DNA of 48,941 nucleotides from Anaerolineae bacterium (GCA_017303655.1 JAFLCE010000022.1:1-48941), one strand, 5' to 3'; numbered from the stretch's first letter, positions 1 to 7,617 are shown. Numbers and translations are program-made. Notes: generated by a model from the letters alone, not told the origin.

Positions 1-152
1 ATAAATGGAATTATAAAGACAAACGGAATTCTAAGAGAAGGGAATAATTGTGTTAGAAAAATAATACCTAAAAACGCAATAGCGATTAGCGCACCATAAA
101 TAAATCTCTTGAAGTGAGGCTCGGCTTGTTCAATTACTTCACTTGAAGTCAT
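1..152 (-). CDS. Partial membrane protein (N-terminus only)
   Basis: I translated this short 5' end by hand. It starts with ATG at 152 on the minus strand, preceded by an AAGGAAC-type ribosome binding site. About 50 codons are open to the window edge, so the C-terminus is missing. After a short acidic N-terminus (MTSSEVIEQAEP) comes a hydrophobic stretch at about residues 20-35 that would cross the membrane, followed by a second hydrophobic run near the edge. It begins 41 nt after the GTTGGGC end of the first attC-like site, as the gene of the next cassette would. The family cannot be recognised from this fragment. Confidence 0.55.
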   Translation of the reverse strand, partial: MTSSEVIEQAEPHFKRFIYGALIAIAFLGIIFLTQLFPSLRIPFVFIIPF

Positions 153-192
153 GTGTTGTTCCTTTAGGAAAAAATGATGGTGATGCGAAGCA

Positions 193-663
193 GCCCAACG
201 GTTTGCATGGACCTGCCCATCACGCGGACTTAGCGAAGCCGTCCCACCAGAAAAATGATAATACCTTCGCAAGTGGGACATATCCTTTCAGGGACACACC
301 CTACCCCGTCACGCGGACTTGGCGAAGCCGTCCCACCAGAAAATTATAATGCCTGCACAGCAAGTGGGACATATCCTCTCAGGGACACAAACCCTGCCCC
401 GTCACGCGGACTTGGCGAAGCCGTCCCACCAGAAAAATGATAATGCCTGCACAGCAAGTGGGACATATCCTTTCAGGGACACAACCTGCCCCGTCACGCG
501 GACTTGGCGAAGCCGCCCCATAGAAAAATGATTATGCTTGCGTAGCAAGTGGGACATATCCTTTCAGGAACACAAACCCCACCCCGTCACGCGGACTTGG
601 CAAAGCCGTCCCACCAGAAAAATTATAATGCCCAACGTTATGAGGCTACACGCTTTGTTGGGC
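193..663 (-). other. attC-like recombination site 1, enlarged by tandem repeats
   Basis: On the minus strand this element starts with GCCCAAC (657-663, R'' box type RYYYAAC) followed by AAAGCGTG. It ends with GCAAACC then GTTGGGC (193-199, R' box type GTTRRRY). These inverted ends are the hallmark of integron cassette attC sites. At 471 bp it is far longer than a usual attC (roughly 50-150 bp), because four tandem copies of a 93-bp unit fill its centre. A second GCCCAAC lies at 630-636, which with 657-663 makes a compact 34-bp inner site. The stop codon of the pentapeptide gene lies inside the R'' side, which is common in cassettes. Whether it is recombinationally active is unknown. Confidence 0.6.
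216..630. repeat. Tandem repeat array 1, about 93-bp units (4 full copies)
   Basis: Direct repeats start with GTCCCACC at 241, 330, 423 and 515 (the last begins GCCCCA), giving unit lengths 89, 93, 92 and 93 bp. Partial copies stand at both edges. Each unit carries GTCCCAC and, about 28 nt later, GTGGGAC, so each can fold into a stem-loop, plus GGCGAAGCC and a GCGGACTTGG block. Open frames through this array are accidental: they differ in all frames and carry no ribosome binding sites. The same unit occurs at 1528-1620 and 2328-2701. Confidence 0.9.
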
Positions 664-1447
664 GTTTTTTATTTTCAAACCGGGTTTCTTGGAAAATCAA
701 TCTGTTTTTCTTTATATCCATTCTATTAGGCAATTTAGTTTTGCTATCTATTATTGCTCCATTCAAGTTTGTATTCAAGAGAGTAGAATTTTCAAGGTTC
801 ACGCCTTTCAAATTGGCTTTTGCTAAAATTGCGCCACTTAAGTTTGCTCTCTCAAGATTTGCACCTTCTAAATTTGCACTAGTCAAATCTACATCATCTA
901 AGATTGCTCCGGACAGATTGGCCTCACGCAGGTCGCAATTTTTCATATTAGCTTTTGTGAGACGCGCGTTTTGAAATTGGCACTGTCGTAAATTTGCATT
1001 TTCTAAATTTGTTAAATATAACCTTGCGCCTTCTAGTTTTGCACCCCAGAGGATCGCGCCTTTTAGATTCCCTAAAGAAAGATTAGACGCTCTCAATGAA
1101 CCATCAATGAGCCATCTTTCATCATCGGCAACCCTTACCGCTTGTAGGGCAAAATCATTGCTTGGGCTTGCCATTTGGAGAATAGTTCTTTTCTTCTCAC
1201 GTTGCCCATCTCGATAGGCATAAAGCCTATCAAGTACTAAAACAGTGATAGCCATTCCGATTAATTCAGCTGACAAATTCGCTTTTGCATCACCCCAAGA
1301 ACGAGGCGAAATAATTATTCCAAAAATGAGAAGAACAATAGCGAATATAAAAACTATTAAATTGACAGGGTCTTTTGTAAGCCCGGCAATAAGTTTTTTG
1401 AGCCGCTTGTTAGCCTTATGAGGTTGTTTTTTGTTTGCTTTGCCCAT
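638..1447 (-). CDS. Pentapeptide-repeat membrane protein
   Basis: The product of about 269 aa has a Lys-rich N-terminus, two membrane helices at about residues 28-47 and 58-77, a short basic linker, and then a run of A(N/D)LXX pentapeptide repeats at about residues 117-240. Such repeats form a right-handed beta helix that usually serves as a binding scaffold; here it would be anchored to the inner face of the membrane. The last ten codons run into the attC-like site. The frame also offers a GTG at 1468 inside the preceding attC end; I prefer the ATG at 1447. Pentapeptide proteins are frequent cassette cargo, but the target of this one is unknown. Confidence 0.85.
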   Translation of the reverse strand: MGKANKKQPHKANKRLKKLIAGLTKDPVNLIVFIFAIVLLIFGIIISPRSWGDAKANLSAELIGMAITVLVLDRLYAYRDGQREKKRTILQMASPSNDFALQAVRVADDERWLIDGSLRASNLSLGNLKGAILWGAKLEGARLYLTNLENANLRQCQFQNARLTKANMKNCDLREANLSGAILDDVDLTSANLEGANLERANLSGAILAKANLKGVNLENSTLLNTNLNGAIIDSKTKLPNRMDIKKNRLIFQETRFENKKRPTKRVAS

Positions 1448-1466
1448 TTTTACTTTCTTGTAGAAC

Positions 1467-1683
1467 ACCTAACGGTTTCCGGCTTGACCTGTGGGAACCC
1501 ACCCCGTCACGCGGACTTGGTAAAGCCGTCCCACCAGAAAAATGATAATGCCTGCACAGCAAGTGGGACATATCCTTTCAGGGACACATACCTACCCCAT
1601 CACGCGGACTTGGCGAAGCCGTCCCACCAGAAAGGTGGTTTTGCTCTTGACTTTTAAGACAGTTGCTGCACGCTTTGTTAGGC
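1467..1683 (-). other. attC-like recombination site 2
   Basis: Read on the minus strand it opens with GCCTAAC (1677-1683) plus AAAGCGTGCAGC and closes with GGAAACC and GTTAGGT (1467-1473), all matching integron attC core boxes. It is 217 bp long and contains one full copy (1528-1620) and two partial copies of the 93-bp unit. Its inner R'' side (about 1632-1676) is nearly identical to that of site 3, so these two sites share descent. It separates the pentapeptide gene from the 165-aa orphan gene. Confidence 0.65.
1498..1640. repeat. 93-bp repeat unit, single full copy with flanking partials
   Basis: A full unit runs 1528-1620 (93 bp). It is preceded by the last third of a unit and followed by the first 15 bases of another. 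The sequence matches the units at 241-607 and 2328-2701 with few changes. Confidence 0.85.
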
Positions 1684-1697
1684 GGCGTTTCTGAACT

Positions 1698-2195
1698 TCA
1701 GGGCTTTTCTTGCCACTGACCAGTTTGCCAATTGTATGCAATATCCTTTCCGTGTCCATCGGTATGTGTATGAGAATTGTTTACTTGACCTTGTCCATTA
1801 ATATCAACCGAGGTTCGTCCAATATCAAGGTCTCCGTTATTCCACCATGCCGTGATATGGTAATTGTTTCCTGAACGATGGATTGTGATGCCATGTTTTC
1901 CACCATACGGCGATAAGAGTTCATACGTTGCTCTTCCGTTATCTTCCACAGGTAAAGGATTTTCTGCAAACCCATATACAAACCTATGAAACGTACCAAA
2001 TGCTAAATAACCATTACCTTGATCCAGAGCAATGTACTTTCCGCGTGATTTGCAAACGTGCTCAGTCACCCATTCATTTTTTTGGGTTTGAGACATTTTA
2101 GATAATTCTTGTTCTTCTTCGTGGGAGGGCTTTCTTCCCTCAGTCGCACGATATAAGTCGCTAAAAGAACTATAACACCACCATGCTTGTGTCAT
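1698..2195 (-). CDS. Cassette-borne hypothetical protein, 165 aa
   Basis: ATG at 2195 has an AGAGG ribosome binding site about 6 nt upstream. I do not recognise the family. The protein is soluble with no signal peptide, rich in Trp, His, Gly and Asn. It has an N-terminal helical part (residues about 1-50, with a run of Glu at 26-29) and a C-terminal half that looks beta-rich, with a His-rich segment near residues 140-150. It sits alone between attC-like sites 2 and 3, with its stop codon only 14 nt from the R'' box, the classic layout of a single-gene cassette. Toxin, immunity or defence roles are possible but unsupported. Confidence 0.75.
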   Translation of the reverse strand: MTQAWWCYSSFSDLYRATEGRKPSHEEEQELSKMSQTQKNEWVTEHVCKSRGKYIALDQGNGYLAFGTFHRFVYGFAENPLPVEDNGRATYELLSPYGGKHGITIHRSGNNYHITAWWNNGDLDIGRTSVDINGQGQVNNSHTHTDGHGKDIAYNWQTGQWQEKP

Positions 2196-2279
2196 TTTGT
2201 GCCTCTACTTTCTTTGGGACAAATTACCGTGACTAAGATGTAGTTTAGTTTTTTTCACTTATTGCATATTACATGAGCC

Positions 2280-2764
2280 GCCCAACGGTTTGCATTACCT
2301 ACCCCATTAAGCGGACTTAGCGAAGCCGTCCCACCAGAAAAATGATAATGCCTGCACAGCAAGTGGGACATATCCTTTCAGAGACACAAACCCCACCCCG
2401 TCACACAGACTTGGCGAAGCCGTCCTACCAGAAAAATGATAATGCCTGCACAGCAAGTGGGACATACCTTTCAGGGACACAAACCCCTCCCCATCACGCG
2501 GACTTGGCGAAGCCATCCCACCAGAAAAATGATAATGCCCGCACCGCAAGTGGGACATATCCTTTCAGGGACACAGGCTCTACCCCATCACGCGGACTTG
2601 GCGAAGCGCCCCACCAGGAAAATGATAACGCCTACATAGCAAGTGGGACATTCCCTTTCAGGGACACAAACCCCACCGCATCACGCGGACTTGGCGAAGA
2701 CGTCCCACAAGAAAGGTGGTTTTGCTCTTGACTATCAAGACAGTTGCTGCACGTTTTGTTCGGC
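2280..2764 (-). other. attC-like recombination site 3, enlarged by tandem repeats
   Basis: On the minus strand it begins with GCCGAAC (2758-2764, one base off the RYYYAAC consensus) plus AAAACGTGCAGC and ends with GCAAACC then GTTGGGC (2280-2286). Four tandem 93-bp units fill the centre, so the site is 485 bp long. It marks the 3' end of the multi-gene cassette with the glycosylase/AP-endonuclease operon. Its inner end resembles that of site 2 almost base for base. Confidence 0.6.
2305..2717. repeat. Tandem repeat array 3, about 93-bp units (4 full copies)
   Basis: Units start at 2328, 2422, 2515 and 2608 with lengths 94, 93, 93 and 94 bp; partial copies flank them. Copies differ by scattered substitutions, so the array is not a recent slippage product. 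The arms GTCCCAC and GTGGGAC inside each unit allow local hairpins. No spacers separate the units, which rules out a CRISPR. Confidence 0.9.
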
Positions 2765-2835
2765 GGCTCTATGAACGCAAGACTTGCTGACTGAAAAAAG
2801 ATGTCACAACCAGCATAAAAAACTTTACACATAAC

Positions 2836-3738
2836 TTAAAATAGACTCATTTGAGAAACTTTTATATCATTATCTTTGTGTTCAAAAGTTTTTTCTTGGA
2901 AAGTTCCTTCTTGCCAAGCGTTTGTAAATAATTTGATTCCTATGGGGCAATGGTCGCTTCCCATTACATCGGATAATATGAATGCTTCAGCGACTCGTTC
3001 TACATATTCCTTGACAATAAAGAAGTAATCTAGTCGCCACCCTATATTTTTTTCTCGTGATTTTGTAAAGTTAGACCACCAAGTAAATTTTTCGGTAAGA
3101 GTCGGAAAAAAAAAGCGGAAAGTATCAACATATCCGAGAGTACTTATTTTATCAAGCCATGCACGTTCTTCTGGTAAAAAGCCAGTTTCCTTTTCGTTGG
3201 ATTTTGGATGAGATAAATCTATTTCTTTATGGGCTGTATTTACATCCCCGCAAAAAATGACTATATGTCCATTCTTCCGTAGTTGCTCACATTTTGCTAA
3301 GAACGCTTCGTAGAACTCTAACTTAAACTTTACGCGGCTAAGGTCTTGTCTGCCGTTAGGGAAATAACAGTTAATCAGAACAAAGTCGGGGTAATAAGCA
3401 ACTATGGTTCGTCCTTCACTATCAAACTCGGCTATCCCTAACCCAAACTCTATTTCGAGAGGTTCTTGGCGCGAAAACAGCGACGTGCCACTATATCCTT
3501 TTTTAATAGCGTCATTCCAGTATGTAAAGTAGCCCGATGGCTGTAATAAGTCATTAGTTAACTGGGCTTTGCTTGCTTTGGTTTCTTGTAAACAAAGAAT
3601 ATCTGGTTTGTTTTCATTCAACCAAGAGAAAAATCCTTTGTTTGTAATTGCTCGGATACCGTTTACATTCCAAGAAATCAACTTTATTTTCTTGGCAAAA
3701 GGTTTATTATTGGTCCCATGTGATAAGTTATTATCCAT
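2836..3738 (-). CDS. xth: Exodeoxyribonuclease III / AP endonuclease family protein
   Basis: This 300-aa protein has the full ExoIII-type endonuclease fold: SWNVNG at residues 22-27, the catalytic LQETK (Glu52), GDVNTAHK (Asp165, Asn167), GWRLDYF (233-239) and the terminal GSDHCPIGI (Asp262, His263). Enzymes of this family cut DNA 5' to an abasic site using Mg2+. It has about 17 extra N-terminal and 28 extra C-terminal residues compared with the core. It is the last gene of a four- or five-gene minus-strand operon, 4 nt after the kinase-like gene. Following the glycosylase two genes upstream, it could process the abasic sites that enzyme makes. Function from family is firm; the biological purpose in the cassette is inference. 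Confidence 0.93.
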   Translation of the reverse strand: MDNNLSHGTNNKPFAKKIKLISWNVNGIRAITNKGFFSWLNENKPDILCLQETKASKAQLTNDLLQPSGYFTYWNDAIKKGYSGTSLFSRQEPLEIEFGLGIAEFDSEGRTIVAYYPDFVLINCYFPNGRQDLSRVKFKLEFYEAFLAKCEQLRKNGHIVIFCGDVNTAHKEIDLSHPKSNEKETGFLPEERAWLDKISTLGYVDTFRFFFPTLTEKFTWWSNFTKSREKNIGWRLDYFFIVKEYVERVAEAFILSDVMGSDHCPIGIKLFTNAWQEGTFQEKTFEHKDNDIKVSQMSLF

Positions 3739-3742
3739 AATT

Positions 3743-4318
3743 TTATAAGTCTTTTATAAAGTTGGAGAATTGACTTAGTGTAGAAGAAGAATAATCGTTG
3801 GTGAAATGAAAATCAAATAATGGATAAGGCTTCTGTTTGTCTGCATTAACAAACTCTATCTCATCGGTAATTTCAAGTATTCTCTTATAAGTTTCTTCTT
3901 CACTTAAAGCGCGATTCTTTACATGCTGTATGGCTTCTTCTACTGATTTTGGAGATATATATATACATTTTAGGTCGGAAAATTTTTCTTTCGTTTCTTG
4001 AATGGCTATGTAACGAAGTTGACAAACTATCTTTTTACCTTCTTTATACTGATTCAGTAAAGCGACATCGTTCGCATACCAGTTTCCGAACATTAAACTT
4101 TCGCTAATCAATCTTCCTTCTGTGCGTAATAAGTTAAATTCTTCCAGCGAACAAAAAATTTTGTCAATCCCATGAACTTCATTGGGGCGTGGTGCTCGGG
4201 TAGTAATAGATGGAACGTGAATGAAGCCAAGAGAACGTACTAGATAATCAGTTATGTAACTTTTTCCAGAACCTGATAATCCTGCAAGAACTAATAGCAA
4301 TCCATTTGTATTAGGCAT
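3743..4318 (-). CDS. Guanylate kinase-like P-loop nucleotide kinase
   Basis: The 191-aa protein opens with a P-loop GLSGSGKS (residues 13-20), followed by the guanylate kinase-type nucleotide-binding segment TTRAPRPNE (39-47) and a GxID motif like that of Gmk near residue 50. The rest is more divergent than housekeeping Gmk and lacks an obvious match to the C-terminal lid. It overlaps the glycosylase gene by 8 nt and lies 4 nt before the ExoIII gene, so all are translated together. A role in phosphorylating a normal or modified (d)GMP-like nucleotide is a fair family-based guess; a housekeeping role is unlikely given its place in a cassette. Confidence 0.82.
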   Translation of the reverse strand: MPNTNGLLLVLAGLSGSGKSYITDYLVRSLGFIHVPSITTRAPRPNEVHGIDKIFCSLEEFNLLRTEGRLISESLMFGNWYANDVALLNQYKEGKKIVCQLRYIAIQETKEKFSDLKCIYISPKSVEEAIQHVKNRALSEEETYKRILEITDEIEFVNADKQKPYPLFDFHFTNDYSSSTLSQFSNFIKDL

Positions 4319-5117
4319 TTATGTCTTTTCCTAATTCAATTTTTTTAGCGCAACCTTTATTAATAGGACACTCATTACAATTAGGATTAGTTGGATGACA
4401 CCAATTTCTGCCAATGAGCCAAAATGGTGTTGTCAATAAACCTGGGTAATCAGGGTGCAGAGAACGAGCCGCTGATAAGACTTCTTCGGCACTGTCTTTG
4501 TTTGCCAAAGCCGAACGGAGGAAAATGCGCCGAATATGAATATCGTAGGCTATATCTATAGATGATGTATCTGGAATGATTAATCCAAAATCTCTAACCA
4601 ATAACATGACGCCTAAAGATGCTTTCTTGTGACCTATTCCGCTAAATTCTTCAAGACGATGAATAATTTCAGCGGCGTTTGCTGGCGCGTCCCAAATTTT
4701 AGATGCTTTACCTTGATATTGTTTTTTTAATCTTTGACTTGCTAATACGATATATTTAGCCATCTGGCTTGGGTATCTATGCAAGGCTGGTTTTAATTTC
4801 AAAATTTCAGTAAGTTCATCTATTGTCATGATAGATAAACGTTCAAGGTCAAGATGATTGATGCGTTTCCGCAATTCAAACGGTAGACTCCAAGCAATTT
4901 CTGCTTTAACTGATTGGTCAGATATTAATCCAAAGAGAAAAGCATTTGAGTCATTTTGGATTAATTCAAATTCGTCTTTGCCAAGCAAGTTATGCAAGCC
5001 TAGTTCATTGCGAATCTTTTCAGAATATAAAAGAATAGAAACTTTTATTTGGGCAGGCTGGACATTTCCTGTGTAATCCCATAAGGTGAACTGTTGGGTA
5101 TTATTTTTCTCTGTCAT
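4311..5117 (-). CDS. HhH-GPD base excision DNA glycosylase (endonuclease III-like) with 4Fe-4S cluster
   Basis: The 268-aa protein ends in the Nth-type iron-sulfur loop C240-X6-C247-X2-C250-X5-C256. Its helix-hairpin-helix segment GIGHKKA (160-166) keeps the catalytic Lys164 of bifunctional glycosylase/AP lyases, and the matching catalytic Asp is D192 in YDIHIRR. The N-terminal 70 residues are not part of standard Nth and may set substrate choice. It starts at an ATG 17 nt inside the upstream gene, with GGAG about 10 nt before it. It would flip out and cut a damaged or modified base. Placement in a mobile cassette beside nucleotide-handling enzymes suggests a special substrate, which I cannot identify. 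Confidence 0.9.
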   Translation of the reverse strand: MTEKNNTQQFTLWDYTGNVQPAQIKVSILLYSEKIRNELGLHNLLGKDEFELIQNDSNAFLFGLISDQSVKAEIAWSLPFELRKRINHLDLERLSIMTIDELTEILKLKPALHRYPSQMAKYIVLASQRLKKQYQGKASKIWDAPANAAEIIHRLEEFSGIGHKKASLGVMLLVRDFGLIIPDTSSIDIAYDIHIRRIFLRSALANKDSAEEVLSAARSLHPDYPGLLTTPFWLIGRNWCHPTNPNCNECPINKGCAKKIELGKDINA

Positions 5118-6147
5118 GTTCAGTGTTCTCCAAATGCTCTCGAGTTGTCAAAGCCCAAAAATTGTTTGGCATGAATTTAGGCACGCTTGCGTCTCGCCAA
5201 GAGAAAACTCTAATGGGGGCGGTTGGTTTGTGAGTCAACCAATAATATATGTCTAGTTTCGTATGTTCCTGTAAAGGATTCCTAGAGAATAAGGAAACAG
5301 GAGTCTTTGAAAAAATCCATAACTCTTGGGCGGCAGAAAGTAACGATATTCTATCAATTAAATACTCTTCTGGCAGACTTTCACCATAAGCCATATTAGT
5401 AACAAAATGCCGAACTAATGTTTCTGGCGAAAAAGGAACATAACCCAATTGATAAGCGATGGCTCTTGCCCAATCTACATGTTTTAGGTCAAAAAAATCC
5501 TGTGATATATAAGCGAGAGGTCTTACATGATTTTCTTTAATAGATAGGAGTAATTTTTCTTCAATCTCGCGGATTGCAAGATGCTCCATTTTGGTTACAA
5601 GTTCTTTTTGATAATCCAATGGCAGTTTCGATTGAAAAAGAATTTGTTCCGAACTTTTTTCTTCCAGTGAATTTTTATGCTTCATTAACATTGATTCTTG
5701 CAAATAAGGAAAAAAACGAACTGGCAAATGTGGTCTGATTTGATGCCACAAAACGAATTCTGCTATCACTCCTTCTGATAAGTTGGAATTTTGAATGGAT
5801 AGCGACGAATCGAAAATCCATAATTCTGTGCATGCAAGTTCTAGCGCAACGCAATCTCGCATTACTTCTATTTTTTTCCCGTTATGAGATGTTGTGGATA
5901 AATAATAGCCCAATGCCGCTTCGGGATTTATAGGGACACACCCTAGTTTATGAGCAACATAACACATCCAATCAAGAAAGTGCATATTATCGCCATCAAA
6001 AGATGTGTAGACTAATGGTTTCTTAGGTCTTGCTAAAATCGCGTCAAATTTTTCCACAGCCTGAGGTGATAATTTGTTGAGAAAGTCGCTTAGTTTTATA
6101 TGTACTTTAGATTGGGTTAGCAAATTCTCGCTGAGTATGTTTTGCAT
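5101..6147 (-). CDS. Duplicated nucleoside deoxyribosyltransferase-like (DUF4406-type) protein
   Basis: This 348-aa protein carries two copies of one domain. Copy 1 spans about residues 44-140 and copy 2 about 210-315. Both show PL(V/A)Y followed by an acidic patch, then a YQLG- or HKLG-type helix, (V/P)xNPE or VPFSPE, and a final ELWIF near residues 108-112 and 275-279. This pattern (strand with Tyr, G-x-x-P, C/A-x-ELWIF) fits the nucleoside 2-deoxyribosyltransferase-like Rossmannoid fold used by DUF4406-type proteins. Copy 1 keeps SEGVIAE after ELWIF, where the family places its catalytic Glu; copy 2 lacks it and may be inactive. An AAGGA ribosome binding site precedes ATG 6147. The operon context suggests nucleotide or base metabolism. 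Confidence 0.7.
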   Translation of the reverse strand: MQNILSENLLTQSKVHIKLSDFLNKLSPQAVEKFDAILARPKKPLVYTSFDGDNMHFLDWMCYVAHKLGCVPINPEAALGYYLSTTSHNGKKIEVMRDCVALELACTELWIFDSSLSIQNSNLSEGVIAEFVLWHQIRPHLPVRFFPYLQESMLMKHKNSLEEKSSEQILFQSKLPLDYQKELVTKMEHLAIREIEEKLLLSIKENHVRPLAYISQDFFDLKHVDWARAIAYQLGYVPFSPETLVRHFVTNMAYGESLPEEYLIDRISLLSAAQELWIFSKTPVSLFSRNPLQEHTKLDIYYWLTHKPTAPIRVFSWRDASVPKFMPNNFWALTTREHLENTEHDREK

Positions 6148-6185
6148 TTTTTGTCCTTCGACGCCATTTCTCTATTAGGAAGTCG

Positions 6186-6204
6186 CCAAACTACAATTAG
6201 GCGT
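6186..6204 (-). other. Possible collapsed attC remnant
   Basis: On the minus strand, shortly after the P-loop gene stop, AAAAACGCCTAAT runs straight into TGTAGTTTGGC. AAAAACGCCYAA is the same context that precedes the R'' boxes of sites 1 and 4, and GTTTGGC resembles an R' box with one mismatch. The two half-boxes are only 4 nt apart, as if the middle were deleted. It is weak evidence on its own. Confidence 0.25.
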
Positions 6205-6211
6205 TTTTTGC

Positions 6212-6838
6212 TCACTCTAGAATTGCATTTATTACACTTTGTACTCTTTTGACACGACTGTTTATGTCCATAACAGGGATAGTTGTCAATAAGTATCCTG
6301 CTTCATCATAAGTTTTGCGTAATGCTAAATCTATACTTCTTCGTAGTTTGTTAGTTTGTGGTCTTGCAATATCTTCTGCCAATTTATTTTGATAGATCAT
6401 TTCTAATAGAATAACGCCTTTGTAACGGTATTTAGTAAGAAAGTCCATTCGGTTATTGTAATTGACACCAGAAACTTGATAAAATGCTGCGCTATCGAAA
6501 ATGCCTGTATCCCATATTAAAACAGTATCAGGTGCAAAGCGTTTTGTTCGGTCAAGATTTCCCATTAACACTGCGTTAGTGAGTGATTCGGGGTTTGACA
6601 TAATTTCATTAATTGAAAAGCCCTTCTTTAGGGCTTGCTCAATTAACATTCGTGACATTTCAGGGACAATCGTATATCCTTGTTCTTTTAATATTTGACA
6701 AATCGTTGATTTGCCAGAACCTGGCGCACCGGTAAGTGTTATCCAATTAGTTTGAATAACGGTTGGACCAAGTTCTATTTGGCTGAAAGATAAGCCATTC
6801 GTAAGAATTTGTGATAATTTTGCTAGCCGTTCATCCAT
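6212..6838 (-). CDS. P-loop ATPase/kinase of the AAA_28 (NadR-like) type
   Basis: The likely start is ATG 6838 (AAGG upstream) rather than the far upstream end of the frame. The 208-aa product has a P-loop GAPGSGKS at residues 37-44, VPE at 58-60 followed by a helix with Arg, and a later D-T-G-x-x-D-S segment with AAFYQ. This order is typical of the AAA_28 group of small nucleotide or NMN-type kinases. It lies 64 nt upstream of the deoxyribosyltransferase-like gene and could be the first gene of the same transcript or a cassette of its own, separated by the possible attC remnant. The substrate is unknown. Confidence 0.75.
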   Translation of the reverse strand: MDERLAKLSQILTNGLSFSQIELGPTVIQTNWITLTGAPGSGKSTICQILKEQGYTIVPEMSRMLIEQALKKGFSINEIMSNPESLTNAVLMGNLDRTKRFAPDTVLIWDTGIFDSAAFYQVSGVNYNNRMDFLTKYRYKGVILLEMIYQNKLAEDIARPQTNKLRRSIDLALRKTYDEAGYLLTTIPVMDINSRVKRVQSVINAILE

Positions 6839-6920
6839 TTTGGAGACCTTCCATAAATTGACAAACCCGATTAGAAGTTTTTCGTTCGAAAACTTTTTTT
6901 GTCTAACCTGAAAAACATTA

Positions 6921-6967
6921 CATCTAACAAATGAAGCGACAGGCAAAACGCTGTCGCTTCATTTGTT
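6921..6967 (-). terminator. Strong 17-bp hairpin, terminator or very short attC-like end
   Basis: The arms 6926-6942 and 6951-6967 (AACAAATGAAGCGACAG type) pair perfectly across an 8-nt loop. The hairpin lies just after the secreted-protein gene on the minus strand. The minus-strand arm ends in GTTAGATG, an exact R' box, while the other end (AATAAAC) only partly fits an R'' box. On the plus strand the stem is followed by a T-rich tail. Termination is the simpler reading. Confidence 0.6.
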
Positions 6968-6990
6968 TATTTTAGTTACTCAACCGTGTG

Positions 6991-7317
6991 TTAATTTGGT
7001 CTGCAAACCTTCCACCAAGAAGCAGGAAATGGATCCCATGCTTTGCCAAACCAACTATAACCAGCTTTAAGTGGATTTGAGCCAATGCTCCAAAGAGAGG
7101 GCCACATAGGTCCAGAAACTTTCCAACTTGCACTTGGCTTGTCTACATTAAATGTTACATAGTGATGGTAACCCCCACTGTTTATAATTCCTTTGCCACT
7201 ACCGTTGTAACATTTTGTTCCCGCTGCGAGAGCATTTTGTGTGGGGACCAAGACTGCAAATGCCAACACGAACACAAGAATTGTGGCCAGAACCTTATAA
7301 CTAATCTTTTTTATCAT
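6991..7317 (-). CDS. Small secreted Trp-rich protein with two cysteines
   Basis: The 108-aa product has a clear signal peptide: Lys at 3-4, a hydrophobic core at about 9-24 and a likely cleavage after ALA (residue 31). The mature part of about 77 residues has only two Cys, near its two ends (C36 and C105), suggesting one disulfide that closes the domain, with seven or more Trp and many Gly/Pro. An AGGAG site lies 7 nt before the ATG. It has a general likeness to small secreted bacteriocin-type proteins, but I see no family motif that proves it. It shares a cassette with the LuxR-type HTH gene 84 nt upstream, which may control it. Confidence 0.75.
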   Translation of the reverse strand: MIKKISYKVLATILVFVLAFAVLVPTQNALAAGTKCYNGSGKGIINSGGYHHYVTFNVDKPSASWKVSGPMWPSLWSIGSNPLKAGYSWFGKAWDPFPASWWKVCRPN

Positions 7318-7401
7318 TTGTGTCTCCTTTTTTTATTCAGGTCGGAAGATACTGAAAATAGTATAAGGAGAAAATTTCAACCAGTCCATAGATTAAATCA
7401 T

Positions 7402-7617
7402 CTATTTTTTATAATTAGGTTTTTGTTCTTGGAATTTACGAGCTGCTTCCGTTCTATTTCGAACTCCTAATTTCTTGTATATTTTATGTGCATGATTTTG
7501 TACAGTTGATATGCTGATATTTAATTTTTGAGCAATTTCACTGTTGTATACTCCACTCGCAAGCAGTTGAAGAATTTCTTTTTCACGATTTGTAAGTTGT
7601 TTGGTGTTTGTATTCAC
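7402..7617 (-). CDS. Stand-alone LuxR/GerE-type HTH regulator
   Basis: The whole 71-aa protein is a LuxR-type DNA-binding domain: LTNREKEILQLLASG at about residues 8-22, then SEIAQKLNISISTVQNHAHKIYKKLGV at about 26-52. There is no receiver or ligand domain, so it resembles the short GerE type. Translation most likely starts at GTG 7617, with GGAGGG about 5 nt upstream. It is the first gene after attC-like site 4 and likely regulates its own cassette. The C-terminus is Lys/Gln-rich. Confidence 0.9.
   Translation of the reverse strand: MNTNTKQLTNREKEILQLLASGVYNSEIAQKLNISISTVQNHAHKIYKKLGVRNRTEAARKFQEQKPNYKK

Noticed and set aside
143-729. Short plus-strand frames through the repeat array as genes
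   Set aside because: They are open only because the repeat lacks stops in some frames, have no ribosome binding site, and the same DNA is open in several frames.
216-2717. CRISPR array made of the repeated units
   Set aside because: Units of 89-94 bp follow each other directly with no spacers of varied sequence, and no cas genes are present.
6991-7317. Calling the secreted protein a lactococcin 972-type bacteriocin
   Set aside because: Size and signal fit, but the typical aromatic/His pattern of that family is not evident.
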